Assembly: GCA_031292735.1 (NCBI GenBank)
Contig: JARLGP010000053.1
Location: forward strand, 1 to 36,885
Reading direction: 5' to 3'
DNA from: Holophaga sp.
GTDB taxonomy: Bacteria; Acidobacteriota; Holophagae; Holophagales; Holophagaceae
Length of the DNA stretch: 36,885 nucleotides
Under the pieces are notes generated by a model. That model saw only the letters and a list, made by a program, of their open reading frames with translations. It was not told the DNA's origin and did no database searches. Both the position numbers and the translations under genes were made by a program. Below are positions 8,532-17,092 of the stretch, in pieces. Positions within the stretch are counted from its first letter, which is position 1. Each line of letters starts with the position of its first letter.

Positions 8532-9755
8532 TTATTCGTAGCGCAGGGCCTCGATCACGTCCAGCCGCGAGGCCTTCCAGGCGGGCAGGAACCCGGCGGA
8601 GATCCCCACCGCCGCGCTGAAGCCCAGGCCGAGGGCCACGGCCCAGGGTGCCATCACCGCCGGGGTGGTGGTGGTCCAGCGCAGCAGGCCCAGGCTGGCG
8701 CCGGCCAGGGCGATGCCCACCGAACCGCCGAGCACGGACAGGACCACCGCCTCGGTGAGGAACTGCAGGAGGATGGTCTGGCGCATGGCGCCGAGGGCGC
8801 GCCGGATGCCGATCTCCCGGGTGCGTTCGGTGACCGTCACCAGCATGATGTTGGAGATGCCGATGCCCCCCACCAGCAGGGAGATGCTGGCGGCCATGGC
8901 CAGGAACAGAGTCAGCACATCCGCCTGCTGGGTCATCATCTTCACCAGGTCGTCCTGCTTGCGGATGGTGAACGGGGACTCGCCCTGGTCCGGCACATGG
9001 AGCCGCTGGCGCAGCAGGGCGGTGATCTCCGTCTCCGCCTGCTGGGCATGGCCCTCCCCGGCGCTCACCAGGAGGTTCTGGATGTGGTCCTGGCCCATGA
9101 GCTTGTGCATCACCGTGGTGTAGGGGGCGATGACCGTGTCGTCCTGGTCGCCCATCATGCCGGCGCCCTTGGCGTCCAGCACCCCGATGATCTCGAAGGG
9201 CAGCTTGCCGATGCGGATGGTCTGGCCCACCGGATCGCCGCCGCCGGGGAACAGGTTCTTCACCACCGTGGCCCCCGCCAGGCAGACCTTGGCCTGGCCC
9301 TTCACCTCGGCCCGGGTGAAGCCGCGGCCGTCGCGCAGGCTCCAGCCCTGGATCAGGGCGAACCTCTCGCCGGCGCCCTGGATGCTGGTGATCGCGTTGT
9401 TGTTCTGGCAGGCGGCGGCCTGGGTGGTGCGCACCTGGGGGGTGGCGGCCACCACGCAGTCGGGGAGCTCCTGTTCGATGAGGTCGGCGTCCTCCTCCTT
9501 GAGCACCTGGATGGAGCCCACGGCCATGGGGCCCATCCGGCTGTTGGCGGCGCTGCCGCCGTTGAAGATGATCAGGGTGTTGGAGCCCATGTTCTGGATC
9601 ACCGCCAGGGTGGCCTGCTTGGAGCCGGTGCCGATGCCGATCATGACGATCACCGAGCCCACGCCGATGATGATCCCGAGCATGGTCAGGATGGCCCGGG
9701 GCAGGTTCCGGCCCAGGGAGGTCAGGGCCAGGCGGACGCATTCGCGCAGGGTCAC
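8532..9755 (-). CDS. MacB/FtsX-type ABC transporter permease
   Basis: A 407-residue inner-membrane protein. It starts with GTG and AGGAGA just upstream. An N-terminal membrane segment (LGIIIGVGSVIVMIGIGTG) precedes the typical MacB_PCD periplasmic domain (about 45-250). Three C-terminal segments follow, with the FtsX signature TERTREIGIRRALGA near 310 and the ending AWKASRLDVIEALRYE. It matches the permease half of MacB-like tripartite exporters but has no nucleotide-binding domain. The gene lies nine bases after a MacA-like adaptor gene. The ATPase that should drive it is not adjacent on either side. Cargo (antibiotic, peptide or lipid) is unknown. Confidence 0.9.
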   Translation of the reverse strand: MTLRECVRLALTSLGRNLPRAILTMLGIIIGVGSVIVMIGIGTGSKQATLAVIQNMGSNTLIIFNGGSAANSRMGPMAVGSIQVLKEEDADLIEQELPDCVVAATPQVRTTQAAACQNNNAITSIQGAGERFALIQGWSLRDGRGFTRAEVKGQAKVCLAGATVVKNLFPGGGDPVGQTIRIGKLPFEIIGVLDAKGAGMMGDQDDTVIAPYTTVMHKLMGQDHIQNLLVSAGEGHAQQAETEITALLRQRLHVPDQGESPFTIRKQDDLVKMMTQQADVLTLFLAMAASISLLVGGIGISNIMLVTVTERTREIGIRRALGAMRQTILLQFLTEAVVLSVLGGSVGIALAGASLGLLRWTTTTPAVMAPWAVALGLGFSAAVGISAGFLPAWKASRLDVIEALRYE

Positions 9756-9764
9756 GAGCGTCTC

Positions 9765-10961
9765 CTAGTGCGGCGGCGGCCCGCCCAGGGGCGGAGCCGC
9801 GGCCTGGGCGGGCTTGGCTGCCTCGGTCCCGGTGAGCACCTGCATGCCTTCACGCAGGCCCGGCCCGGAAACCTCGGAGAAGCGCGACCCGGTGATGCCC
9901 ACGGTCACCGGGACCGGTGCGGGCACGCCGCCGGCCAGCACCCAGAGCTGGTTCCCCCCTGGCGCGCCGGCCGGATGGAAACGCAGGGCCAGGTTGGGCA
10001 CCCGCAGCACGTTCTGCCGCTTGGCGGTGAGGATGCTGATCGTGGCGGTCATGCCTGGGAACAGGGCCATCTCGCCGCGGTAGACCGGGCTCCCTGCGGG
10101 GATGTAGCGGGCCGTGCCGGGCACCCCGGCCACCGCCCGCTTCTGCCCGGAAGGCCTGGCCACGTTGGCCACCTCCAGCACCACGCAATAGGTGACCACG
10201 TTGCTGGAGACGGTGGGGTTGAGCTGCACCTCGCTCACCGTCCCGTGGAACGGCAGGCCGGGGTAGCTGTCCACGGTGAACACCGCCTCCTGGCCCACCT
10301 GCACCATGCCGATGTCGGCCTCGTCGATGGCGGCCTGGACCTTCATGCGGGAGAGGTCCTTGGCGATGGAGAACAGGCTGGGCGTGCTGAAGCTGGCGGC
10401 CACGGTCTGGCCCACGTCCACCAGGCGCGACACCACCACCCCGTCCACCGGTGCCCGGATGGTGCAGTAGCCCAGGTTGATGCGGGCCCGCTGGAGATCG
10501 GCGCGGGCCGTCTCCAGATCGCCCACGGCCGCTTCAAAGGCGGTGGTCTTGACCTCCAGATCGGCCTCGGAGAGCAGTTGTTCCGCCGCCAGCCGGCGGT
10601 TCCGGTCCAGGTCGGCCCGGGCGTGGTCGCAGGCGGATTTGGCCTTGCGCAGGGCCGCCTGGGCATCGGCCACCTGGGTCTCGTTCACAGAGGCGTCGAT
10701 CCGGGCCACGATCTGGCCCTTCCTGACGATGCTGTTGAAGTCCGCATAGAGGCCGGTCACCACCCCGGAAACCTGGGTGCCCACCGAGACCTGGATCAGG
10801 GCGTTGGCGGTGCCGGTGGCGGTCACCTTGCGCTCCACCTCGCCCCGCTCGATGGTGGCGAACCGCCACCGGGTTTCGGCCCTGGGCTTCAGCGCCACCC
10901 AGGCGACGGATCCGGCCAGGGCAAAGGCGGCGGGGATTCCCAGAAGGATGGTACGTCTCAT
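9765..10961 (-). CDS. MacA/HlyD-type periplasmic adaptor protein (efflux RND/ABC adaptor)
   Basis: A 398-residue protein, starting at the ATG of MRRTILLGIPAAF, with GGAAG upstream and an N-terminal membrane anchor. The open frame extends further upstream, but that part lies in the intergenic region and looks non-coding. The adaptor layout is clear: a first lipoyl half (VERKVTATGTANA), a coiled-coil hairpin (ADAQAALRKAKSACDHARADL onward, about 90-150), a second lipoyl half (TIRAPVDGVVVSRLVDVGQTV), then beta-barrel and membrane-proximal domains. It would link the inner-membrane permease encoded next door to a TolC-like outer-membrane channel, which is not in the window. The C-terminus is rich in alanine and proline. 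Confidence 0.9.
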   Translation of the reverse strand: MRRTILLGIPAAFALAGSVAWVALKPRAETRWRFATIERGEVERKVTATGTANALIQVSVGTQVSGVVTGLYADFNSIVRKGQIVARIDASVNETQVADAQAALRKAKSACDHARADLDRNRRLAAEQLLSEADLEVKTTAFEAAVGDLETARADLQRARINLGYCTIRAPVDGVVVSRLVDVGQTVAASFSTPSLFSIAKDLSRMKVQAAIDEADIGMVQVGQEAVFTVDSYPGLPFHGTVSEVQLNPTVSSNVVTYCVVLEVANVARPSGQKRAVAGVPGTARYIPAGSPVYRGEMALFPGMTATISILTAKRQNVLRVPNLALRFHPAGAPGGNQLWVLAGGVPAPVPVTVGITGSRFSEVSGPGLREGMQVLTGTEAAKPAQAAAPPLGGPPPH

Positions 10962-11320
10962 TGGGAGTGGCTTCCAGGGCGCAAAGGGGATGATAGAACC
11001 TTGCCGGCCCAAGGTAACTATACGGCAGGCCCAGGTGCCTGGTCGGACGCTTGTGTGGAAGGACTGGCGCCACCGCCGAAGCGGTGCCATGGGCCGCTGA
11101 ACGTCGCCGGCCCCCGCTGTGCGGGGGGCTCGGGACTGGACGCACGACAGGGCCGCTGGTTTCTTCCGTCCGGCGTCCCTGTGCAAGCGTTGGGCGTCCG
11201 GGGATCGAATCCCGGCCGCGACGGGGGCATGCTGGTTGGGACCCGGGGGCGGCGGGAAAGGCCCCGGGACCCTTCCGCGTGACGGTTCCGTCGCGTCCGC
11301 CAAGCCATCCGGAGGTTCCT
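10962..11320. other. Intergenic region between divergent adaptor and lipoprotein genes, strongly structured
   Basis: There is no supported gene here, although GC-rich shadow frames cross it. It must hold the promoters of both flanking genes. Several complementary arms are visible between 11102 and 11223. CGTCGC (11102-11107) pairs with GCGACG (11218-11223). CCCCCGC/GCGGGGG form a tight hairpin at 11111-11127. GGACGC (11138-11143) pairs with GCGTCC (11194-11199). ACAGGG (11147-11152) pairs with CCCTGT (11177-11182), with CGCTGG/CCGGCG inside. A hairpin with loop ATCGAA lies at 11198-11215. Together these could fold as a branched RNA; no known RNA family was recognised. Confidence 0.3.
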
Positions 11321-12472
11321 GTGCCCAGTTTCCGCCAACGGCTCCTGTTCTGCCTGCCCATGCTCCTGGTGCTGGGGTGCGGCGGAGCCTCGGGTGGCAC
11401 CGCCCTTTATGTCTACGACAACGCCACCAGCTCGGTGCTGGTCTGGAGCGACGTGAGCAAGGTCTACGCCTCCGCCGAGGCCGGCACCACCGTGGCCGCG
11501 GCGGACCGCAAGATCGTCAACGGCCTGAGCAGCAGCACCGAACTGGCCTGGGGCGGACTGACGCTGGACAACAGCAGCAACCGCCTCTATCTGGTCACCA
11601 CCAGCGGTGTGGTCTATGTCATCAAGAAGGCCAGCAGCCAGACGGGAACCATCTCCAAGCAGGCCGACATCATCAGCTTCAACCTGGGGCAATCCGGGAC
11701 CGACCCGTATTCAGCCGGTTCGGTGTTCGAGCAGGCGTCGGTGGACGGGAACAGCAACACCTTGTTCGTGCTGGAGGTCGCCGCCGACGGCTCCGCCACC
11801 CGGGTCTGGAAGATCACCAATGCCAGCAACGTGGACAACGACACGACCTTCACGCCGGCGTCCAGCTACACCACCGGGGTGAGCACGGACACCTTCGGCT
11901 GCGGGGTGGCGGCCATGTCGGGCGGCAACCTGTTCGGCCTGTTCGGCGGGGGCGGCACCATCTACAACGGCCTGGGCACCGTCGCCTATTCCGGGCCCCG
12001 GCTGCGCAAGGGCAGCGGCGGAACCCTCACCGCCCCCGCGAGCGGCGACTATTCGTCCGGCGCAATCATCGGGTCGTCCACGGAACTGGGCTCGTCCCTG
12101 GAGTACGGCGCCCTGGGCTATGATTCGCAGAACCTCGTCTTGTATGTGTTCGCCCCCAGTTCCACCGCGCCCACGGACGCCGCCATCCTGGTGTTCAACA
12201 ATGGCCAATTTTCCCCGGGCCTGGACGAGGCGCCCACCCGGACCCTGGGCGACACGGCCGGGGCCCTGGCCAGCCTGCGGACCATTTCCCATCCCGCCAC
12301 CGGGGATTGGCTTCTGGGGGCCAATTTCACCCTGACCTCGGACTCGAAGATCGGCGCCGGCACCGGGGGCGACACCCTGATGATCTGGAAGGCCCCCAGC
12401 GGCGGCAGCGCCGCCGTCACCGCCACCCTGCCGGGCACTTCCGAGATCCGCGGGATGACCATCGGCAACTGA
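11321..12472 (+). CDS. Secreted lipoprotein of unknown function, probable beta-propeller-like repeats
   Basis: A 383-residue protein. I chose the GTG at 11321 because GGAGG stands five bases upstream and the product then starts with a lipoprotein signal: FCLPMLLVLGC puts the acylated cysteine at about residue 20. The mature chain is rich in Gly, Ser and Thr. It contains recurring strand-like units such as NRLYLVTTSGVVYVI, NTLFVLEVAADGSATRVWKI, NLVLYVFAPSS and DTLMIWKAP. These look like blades of a beta-propeller that reads out name/value data. No catalytic motif is seen. It ends one base before the convergent oxidoreductase gene. Function is unknown; cell-surface binding is only a guess. Confidence 0.75.
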   Translation: MPSFRQRLLFCLPMLLVLGCGGASGGTALYVYDNATSSVLVWSDVSKVYASAEAGTTVAAADRKIVNGLSSSTELAWGGLTLDNSSNRLYLVTTSGVVYVIKKASSQTGTISKQADIISFNLGQSGTDPYSAGSVFEQASVDGNSNTLFVLEVAADGSATRVWKITNASNVDNDTTFTPASSYTTGVSTDTFGCGVAAMSGGNLFGLFGGGGTIYNGLGTVAYSGPRLRKGSGGTLTAPASGDYSSGAIIGSSTELGSSLEYGALGYDSQNLVLYVFAPSSTAPTDAAILVFNNGQFSPGLDEAPTRTLGDTAGALASLRTISHPATGDWLLGANFTLTSDSKIGAGTGGDTLMIWKAPSGGSAAVTATLPGTSEIRGMTIGN

Positions 12473-12473
12473 T

Positions 12474-13022
12474 TCAGCGCCCGCGCATCCAGCGGGCCGT
12501 CGCCTGCGCCACGCGCCGGCCGAAGGCTTCGCCGGTGGCCTGGTCCGCGGGGCCGGGCTCCTGCTCCGGCGGCACGTTGCCGGACTGGGTCATGACCCCC
12601 AGGTAGCTGGACAGGCGGTTCACTCCGTCCGGCACCACCACCTCGGACTGTCCCACCCAGATCATCCCGTGCTGGGCGGCGAACACCGCCAGGGTCTGGA
12701 GGGTGTTCAGCTTGTCGCCGCTCAGGCCGCCGGAATTGGTGAAGCCCGCCGCCAGCTTGTCCTTCCACTTCTGTTCGAACCAGGTCTTGGCGCTGGCGTC
12801 CATGAAGGCCTTGAAGGGCGCGCTCACCGATCCCATGTAGGTGGGCGTGCCGAAGATGATGGCATCGGAGGCCTCCAGGGCGGCCCACTGCTGCTCCACC
12901 TGCTCCACCGGGACCAGGGTCACCTCGGTGCCCGGCACCTGCCTGGCGCCCCGGACGACCGCTTCGGCGATCACCTTGGTGTGGCCGTAGCCGCTGTGGT
13001 AGACGACGCTCACGTTTGCCAT
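12474..13022 (-). CDS. Flavodoxin-family NAD(P)H:quinone oxidoreductase (WrbA-like)
   Basis: A 182-residue cytoplasmic flavoprotein. The start MANVSVVYHSGYGHT is preceded by AAAGGAGG. VYHSGYGHTKVIAEAVVRGA is the FMN phosphate-binding loop, GTPTYMGSVSAPFKAFMDAS the second FMN loop, and FTNSGGLSGDKLNTLQTLAVFAAQHGM matches the WrbA-type NADPH dehydrogenases. These enzymes reduce quinones by two electrons and so avoid semiquinone radicals. The gene is divergent from an HxlR-type regulator with an N-terminal cysteine, and a palindrome lies between them. This is the arrangement of quinone- or thiol-stress modules. The C-terminal 25 residues extend past the core fold. Confidence 0.88.
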   Translation of the reverse strand: MANVSVVYHSGYGHTKVIAEAVVRGARQVPGTEVTLVPVEQVEQQWAALEASDAIIFGTPTYMGSVSAPFKAFMDASAKTWFEQKWKDKLAAGFTNSGGLSGDKLNTLQTLAVFAAQHGMIWVGQSEVVVPDGVNRLSSYLGVMTQSGNVPPEQEPGPADQATGEAFGRRVAQATARWMRGR

Positions 13023-13068
13023 GGATCCCTCCTTTGGGATGGCCGGAGTTCCGGCTTCCATCTACTAT

Positions 13069-13081
13069 GGTTACGGTAACC
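13069..13081. promoter_or_regulatory. Palindromic operator candidate in the oxidoreductase/HxlR intergenic region
   Basis: GGTTAC-G-GTAACC is a perfect 6-1-6 palindrome. It lies 46 bases upstream of the oxidoreductase start and 42 bases upstream of the chosen regulator start. Position and symmetry fit a binding site for the dimeric HxlR protein controlling both genes; this is inferred, not shown. Confidence 0.6.
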
Positions 13082-13123
13082 TTCCAAAAGATAGAAGGCA
13101 CCTTTTTGAGAGATACACACCAA

Positions 13124-13510
13124 ATGGTTCGTGACATGCAGCAACCCAGCGTGCTCAACGCCCAGTGTCCCACCCGCAAGGTCCTGGAGCTCATCGCCGA
13201 CAAGTGGACCACCCTGGTCATCCACATCCTGGCTGGCGGCACCTACCGGTACAGCGACCTGCAGCGGGCGGTGGACGGCATTTCCCAGAAGATGCTCACC
13301 CAGACCCTGCGCGAACTGGAGCGCAACGGCCTGGTCCTGCGCAAGGTGTTTCCCGAGGTGCCGCCGCATACCGAATACAGCCTCACCACCCTGGGCCTGA
13401 CCCTCATCGAGCCGCTGGAAGCCCTGTGCGCCTGGGCCGAGCAGTACCTGCCCGCCCTGGAGAAGGCCCGGCAGCGCCACTCCCTGGAAGGCAAGGCGGT
13501 GGGCGCCTAG
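13124..13510 (+). CDS. HxlR-family winged-helix transcriptional regulator
   Basis: A 128-residue DNA-binding protein. The family core is clear: CPTRKVLELIADKWTTLVIHIL, then FGEL-type helix YRYSDLQRAVDGISQKMLTQTLRELERNGLV, and the wing PEVPPHTEYSLTTLG. The start at 13124 is chosen because the upstream part of the open frame crosses the palindrome; ATG at 13136 is an alternative. Cys15, just before the first helix, is in the place of the redox-sensing cysteine of YodB/QorR-type members. Together with the divergent quinone reductase gene this suggests a repressor released by electrophile or quinone stress. That function is inferred from family and context. Confidence 0.88.
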   Translation: MVRDMQQPSVLNAQCPTRKVLELIADKWTTLVIHILAGGTYRYSDLQRAVDGISQKMLTQTLRELERNGLVLRKVFPEVPPHTEYSLTTLGLTLIEPLEALCAWAEQYLPALEKARQRHSLEGKAVGA

Positions 13511-13694
13511 GAAACCCAGGGCAAGAGGGGTCCAGGCGGATCTTTTTTCCTGTGGGGCGGCCTGATTCAACCTAGAATCGGAACGAGACTTCCGCCAGGC
13601 TGGCCATGCGGCACATGGCCTTGACGATCTGCACCATGGTTGCACCTTGGTTGGGGTGCCCGCCGTCCGATTTCAAGTAACCGCAGGAGTTGCC

Positions 13695-15191
13695 ATGCAG
13701 TGGTTCAACAACATGAAGATCGGTTCCCGTCTGGGCGCGAGTTTCGCCTTCGTGCTGGCGCTGCTCGCCATCATCGCCTATTCCGGCATCAGCCGGATGG
13801 GGGAGATCAAGGGCGCCTTCGACCAGGTGGTGAAGGAGCGCAATGTCAAGATCGCCATGGCCAACCGGGAGCTGATCCAGGTGAACGTGGTGGCCCGGTC
13901 GATCCACAACCTCATCCTGTTCTCCGATCCCCATGAGCAGGCGGCCATGAGGGAACGCATCCTGGTGGCCCGCAAGGATTACGACGCGGACCACGAAAAG
14001 CTCAAGGCCCTGGTCCGGTCCGATACCGGCAAGAAGCTGCTGGCCGACATCGAGGCCAAGCGCGACGTGACCCGCCCGCGCCTGGTCAAGACGGTGGAAA
14101 TGGTGGAGGCGGGCAAGGGGAAGGAAGCGATCGGCTACCTGGCGACCGAGGTCCGGACCCCCCAGGAGGAGTGGCTCAAGGCCATCCAGGCCATGATCGA
14201 ATTCCAGGAAGCGGACAACCAGGCCAAGGTCGATCAGGCGGCGCTGGATTACCAGAACGCCTACCGGGTCATGATGGGCCTGACCATCGCCGCCCTGGTG
14301 CTGGGCACCGCGGCCGCCTTCGGCATCACCCGGGCCATCGCCCGGCCCATCACCAGCGTGCTGGAGGCCTCCCGCAACCTGGTGTCCGCCTCGGAGCAGG
14401 TGAGCGCCACCGCCCAGGCCTTGAGCCAGGGCGCCGCCGAACAATCGGCCAGCGTCGAAGAGACCAGCGCCTCCATGGAGGAAATGAGCGCCTCCATTTC
14501 CCAGAACAACGAGAACGCCAAGATCACCGGCGACATCGCCACCCGCACCGCCAAGGAGACCGTGGACGGCGGCCAGGCCGTGCGCGAGACGGTCACCGCC
14601 ATGAAGCAGATCGCCCACAAGATCTCCATCATCGACGACATCGCCTACCAGACCAACCTGCTGGCCCTGAACGCGGCCATCGAGGCGGGCCGGGCCGGGG
14701 AGCACGGCAAGGGCTTCGCCGTGGTGGCTGCCGAAGTGCGCAAGCTGGCCGAACGCAGCCAGGTGGCGGCCGAGGAGATCAGCCAGCTGGCCAGCCAGAG
14801 TGTCGGCCTGGCGGAACGGGCCGGCACCCTGCTGGAAGGCATCGTCCCCTCCATCCAGAAGACCGCGGACCTGGTGCTGGAAATCTCCGCCGCCTCCAGC
14901 GAGCAGAATTCCGGGGTGAGCCAGATCAACACGGCCATCAATCAGATCAGCCAGGCGGTGCAGATGAATGCCGCGTCCTCCGAAGAGCTGGCCTCCACCT
15001 CCGAGGAGATGAACGCCCAGGCCCTGGAACTGCAGTCCCTCATGACCGTGTTCACCCACACCTCCGGATCGGCGGGTTCGCCCGCCCGGGGCTCCGCGCC
15101 CAGGCCCCCGGCGGGCGGCAAGGCGGAGTTCATCAAGCTGCCCGCCTCCCGGGGTTCCAAGAACAAGGATGGGGATTTCACCCAGTTCTGA
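13695..15191 (+). CDS. Methyl-accepting chemotaxis protein
   Basis: A 498-residue chemoreceptor; the ATG at 13695 has AGGAG six bases upstream. A membrane segment lies at about 13-33. A four-helix-bundle periplasmic sensor domain (about 34-190) contains several NxxL-type helices. A second segment lies at about 195-215 ([19 protein letters not shown]), then a short HAMP region, and a long signalling coiled coil. The hairpin tip that contacts CheA/CheW is intact: [20 protein letters not shown], then [18 protein letters not shown]. The C-terminal tail is Pro/Gly-rich and lacks a clear CheR-docking pentapeptide. Ligand unknown. No che genes are in the window, so it reports to an array encoded elsewhere. 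Confidence 0.93.
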   Translation: MQWFNNMKIGSRLGASFAFVLALLAIIAYSGISRMGEIKGAFDQVVKERNVKIAMANRELIQVNVVARSIHNLILFSDPHEQAAMRERILVARKDYDADHEKLKALVRSDTGKKLLADIEAKRDVTRPRLVKTVEMVEAGKGKEAIGYLATEVRTPQEEWLKAIQAMIEFQEADNQAKVDQAALDYQNAYRVMMGLTIAALVLGTAAAFGITRAIARPITSVLEASRNLVSASEQVSATAQALSQGAAEQSASVEETSASMEEMSASISQNNENAKITGDIATRTAKETVDGGQAVRETVTAMKQIAHKISIIDDIAYQTNLLALNAAIEAGRAGEHGKGFAVVAAEVRKLAERSQVAAEEISQLASQSVGLAERAGTLLEGIVPSIQKTADLVLEISAASSEQNSGVSQINTAINQISQAVQMNAASSEELASTSEEMNAQALELQSLMTVFTHTSGSAGSPARGSAPRPPAGGKAEFIKLPASRGSKNKDGDFTQF

Positions 15192-15198
15192 ATGAGCT

Positions 15199-15816
15199 TC
15201 AGCGGCCGCGCAGTTCCAGGGCTTCGGCGGTGTGCCGGGCCTTCCCGATCATGCGCACGAAGACCGGCACGGTGAGGGCGCGCAGGGCCAGCAGCGGGCT
15301 TCGGGCGGGCAGGCCCCGGAGTTCGCCCGCCTGGCGGACCGTGACCAGCTGTTCCACCACCCAGGGGATGAAACAGATGGCCAAGGCTCCGGCCAGGCTC
15401 AAGGAACTGGCGGCACGCCGGCCGAACACCCGGAACAGGACGTCCAGGGCCGCGCGGATCTCGAACACGGTGGAGGTGGCGCTCAGCCATTGGGAGGCCC
15501 CCAGCATCACCAGGAACGTGAGGCTGCGCCAGGCCGCCGGCAGCAGCGCGGCCCGGGACAGCCGCCCCGCCATCAGCTCGATGGCCAGCGGCGCGGCCAC
15601 GAACAGCCACAACCAGCCCAGGGCCCGGAACCAGGCGCGCCAGGGGATGCGCCGGCCCAGGCCCATGACCAGCGCCAGCGTGGCCAGGGCGCCCCAGGGT
15701 GGCAGCAGCCAGGCGCCCACGCTGAAGCCCAGGTAGGTGAGCAGGCGCCAGCCGAAGCGCCGGGGCCGGGTGGGGATGGCCGCGAAGCGGAACAGGCCCG
15801 AGCTCAGGCCAGCCAT
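15199..15816 (-). CDS. bioN: ECF transporter transmembrane component EcfT (BioN-like)
   Basis: A 205-residue inner-membrane protein with about five to six hydrophobic segments, matching the CbiQ/EcfT family. The coupling region has arginine-containing helices (AGELRGLPARSP, then EALELRGR at the very end) that engage the ATPase grooves. The start overlaps the ATPase gene by 13 bases, indicating translational coupling. It couples ATP hydrolysis to toppling of the BioY substrate-binding subunit. The second arginine motif sits right at the C-terminus, so the protein is slightly short for the family. The gene is convergent with the chemoreceptor gene, with seven bases between. Confidence 0.82.
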   Translation of the reverse strand: MAGLSSGLFRFAAIPTRPRRFGWRLLTYLGFSVGAWLLPPWGALATLALVMGLGRRIPWRAWFRALGWLWLFVAAPLAIELMAGRLSRAALLPAAWRSLTFLVMLGASQWLSATSTVFEIRAALDVLFRVFGRRAASSLSLAGALAICFIPWVVEQLVTVRQAGELRGLPARSPLLALRALTVPVFVRMIGKARHTAEALELRGR

Positions 15817-16550
15817 GTCATGCCTTCCAGGGTGCCGCAATCGGGCCCGGGGCGGCGCAGGCCGAGTTCCGGCAGCCGGTCCCAGAGTTCCCGCACCGGG
15901 CCGTCGGCCTTGACCGCGCCCGCTTCCATGACCACCAGGCGGTCCGCATGGGCCAGGCACTTGTCCAGGTCGTGGGTGATCACCAGCAGGGCGATGCCGC
16001 GCCGGTGCAGATCGATGAGGATGGCCAGCAGGGCCTGGACCCCGGGCCAGTCCAGGTCGTTGAAGGGCTCGTCCAGGATGATCAGCTCGGGCTCCGCGGC
16101 CAGCACGGAGGCGACGGCCAGGCGGCGTTTTTCGCCGCCGGACAGGAAGGCGGTGGGCTCGGCGCCCCGCCCGGCCAGGTCGGTGAGCGCCATGGCCCGT
16201 TCCCGGCTGGCCTGGATGCGGGCGGCGGGCCAGCCCAGGCGGGAAGGGGTCCAGGCCACGTCCTCGTCCACGGTCATGCCGAGGATCTGGTGCTCCGGCT
16301 CCTGGAACACGAAGGCGACCCGGCGCCGCAGCGCCCGGAGGTCGTTCCGGATGTCCGCGCCGTCCAGCAGGATCCGGCCCTCGTCGGGCTGTTCCAGGCC
16401 CAGGATGTGCCTGGCCAGCAGGGTCTTGCCGCTGCCGTTGTGGCCGGACAGGATGGTGAGGCCCGGGCCTTCCAGCACCAGGTTCACGCCGCGCAGCCCC
16501 CAGCGGCCGCTTTCGAAGCGCTTGCCCAGGGAACTCAGTTCCAGCCTCAT
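15804..16550 (-). CDS. bioM: ECF transporter ATPase EcfA (BioM-like)
   Basis: A 248-residue ABC ATPase. It has Walker A GHNGSGKT near residue 40, Q-loop FVFQEPEHQILGMTVDEDVAW (the EPEHQ form is typical of ECF ATPases), signature LSGGEKRRLAVAS, Walker B ELIILDEPF and the switch histidine in VITHD. Its ATG overlaps the bioY stop codon in an ATGA, and its own end overlaps the ecfT start. A single ATPase gene means a homodimer drives the transporter. Being downstream of birA and bioY it serves biotin uptake; it could also energise other S-components encoded elsewhere. Confidence 0.92.
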   Translation of the reverse strand: MRLELSSLGKRFESGRWGLRGVNLVLEGPGLTILSGHNGSGKTLLARHILGLEQPDEGRILLDGADIRNDLRALRRRVAFVFQEPEHQILGMTVDEDVAWTPSRLGWPAARIQASRERAMALTDLAGRGAEPTAFLSGGEKRRLAVASVLAAEPELIILDEPFNDLDWPGVQALLAILIDLHRRGIALLVITHDLDKCLAHADRLVVMEAGAVKADGPVRELWDRLPELGLRRPGPDCGTLEGMTWLA

Positions 16551-17092
16551 TTCAGCAGGGGCAGCAGGCTGCGGCTGAGCACGGCGGCGGCGGCCACCTT
16601 CACCGCGTCCCCGACCATGTACGGCGCCATGAACAGGCAGGCGGCCCACAGGGTGGGGGCCTTGGCCGGAAGCACGGCCTCGAACCACGGCAGGCCGAGC
16701 GCGTAGAGCGCGGCCATGCCCAGCAGGCTGGCCAGGGCCAGGCGCGCGGCGCCGGGGACGCGCCGCGGCGCGCGCCAGCCGTGGGCCACCAGCCCGGCCA
16801 CCGCCGCCGACAGCAGGTAGCCCAGCAGGAACCCGCCGGTGGGCGAGGCGAAGTGGGCGAAGCCGCCGCTGCCCCCGGAAAAGACCGGGAGGCCGATGGC
16901 GCCCAGCACCAGGTAGAGCAGCACCGAGGCGGCGCCGTAGAGCGGGCCGAGCATGAGCCCGGCCAGCAGGGTGAAGAAGTTGGCCAGCACCAGGGGCACC
17001 GGCACGAACGGGATGGCCACGAAGGAACTGGCCACGATGAGCGCCGTGAACAGCGCCGAAAGCACCAGCCGGAACAGGGGATCATGGGTCAT
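16547..17092 (-). CDS. bioY: Biotin transporter S-component BioY
   Basis: A 181-residue membrane protein. The ATG at 17092 is chosen because GGAGA lies six bases upstream; an earlier ATG at 17119 lies inside birA. About six membrane segments carry the BioY hallmarks FVPVPLVLANFFTLLAGLMLGPLYGAAS and GGSGGFAHFASPTGGFLLGY, which form the biotin pocket. BioY binds biotin with high affinity and works with the EcfA/EcfT module encoded next. The order birA-bioY-ecfA-ecfT leaves little doubt about the substrate. Confidence 0.95.
   Translation of the reverse strand: MTHDPLFRLVLSALFTALIVASSFVAIPFVPVPLVLANFFTLLAGLMLGPLYGAASVLLYLVLGAIGLPVFSGGSGGFAHFASPTGGFLLGYLLSAAVAGLVAHGWRAPRRVPGAARLALASLLGMAALYALGLPWFEAVLPAKAPTLWAACLFMAPYMVGDAVKVAAAAVLSRSLLPLLK

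Noticed and set aside
11198..11215. Hairpin with an ATCGAA loop looking like a tRNA T arm
   Set aside because: No matching D arm, anticodon loop or seven-base acceptor pair was found at tRNA distance, so I did not call a tRNA; it is kept only as part of a candidate structured region.
15199..16550. EcfA/EcfT as cobalt or nickel transporter (CbiO/CbiQ)
   Set aside because: The energy module is family-wide similar, but the adjacent S-component is BioY and the first gene birA with a BirA-type operator, so biotin is the substrate.
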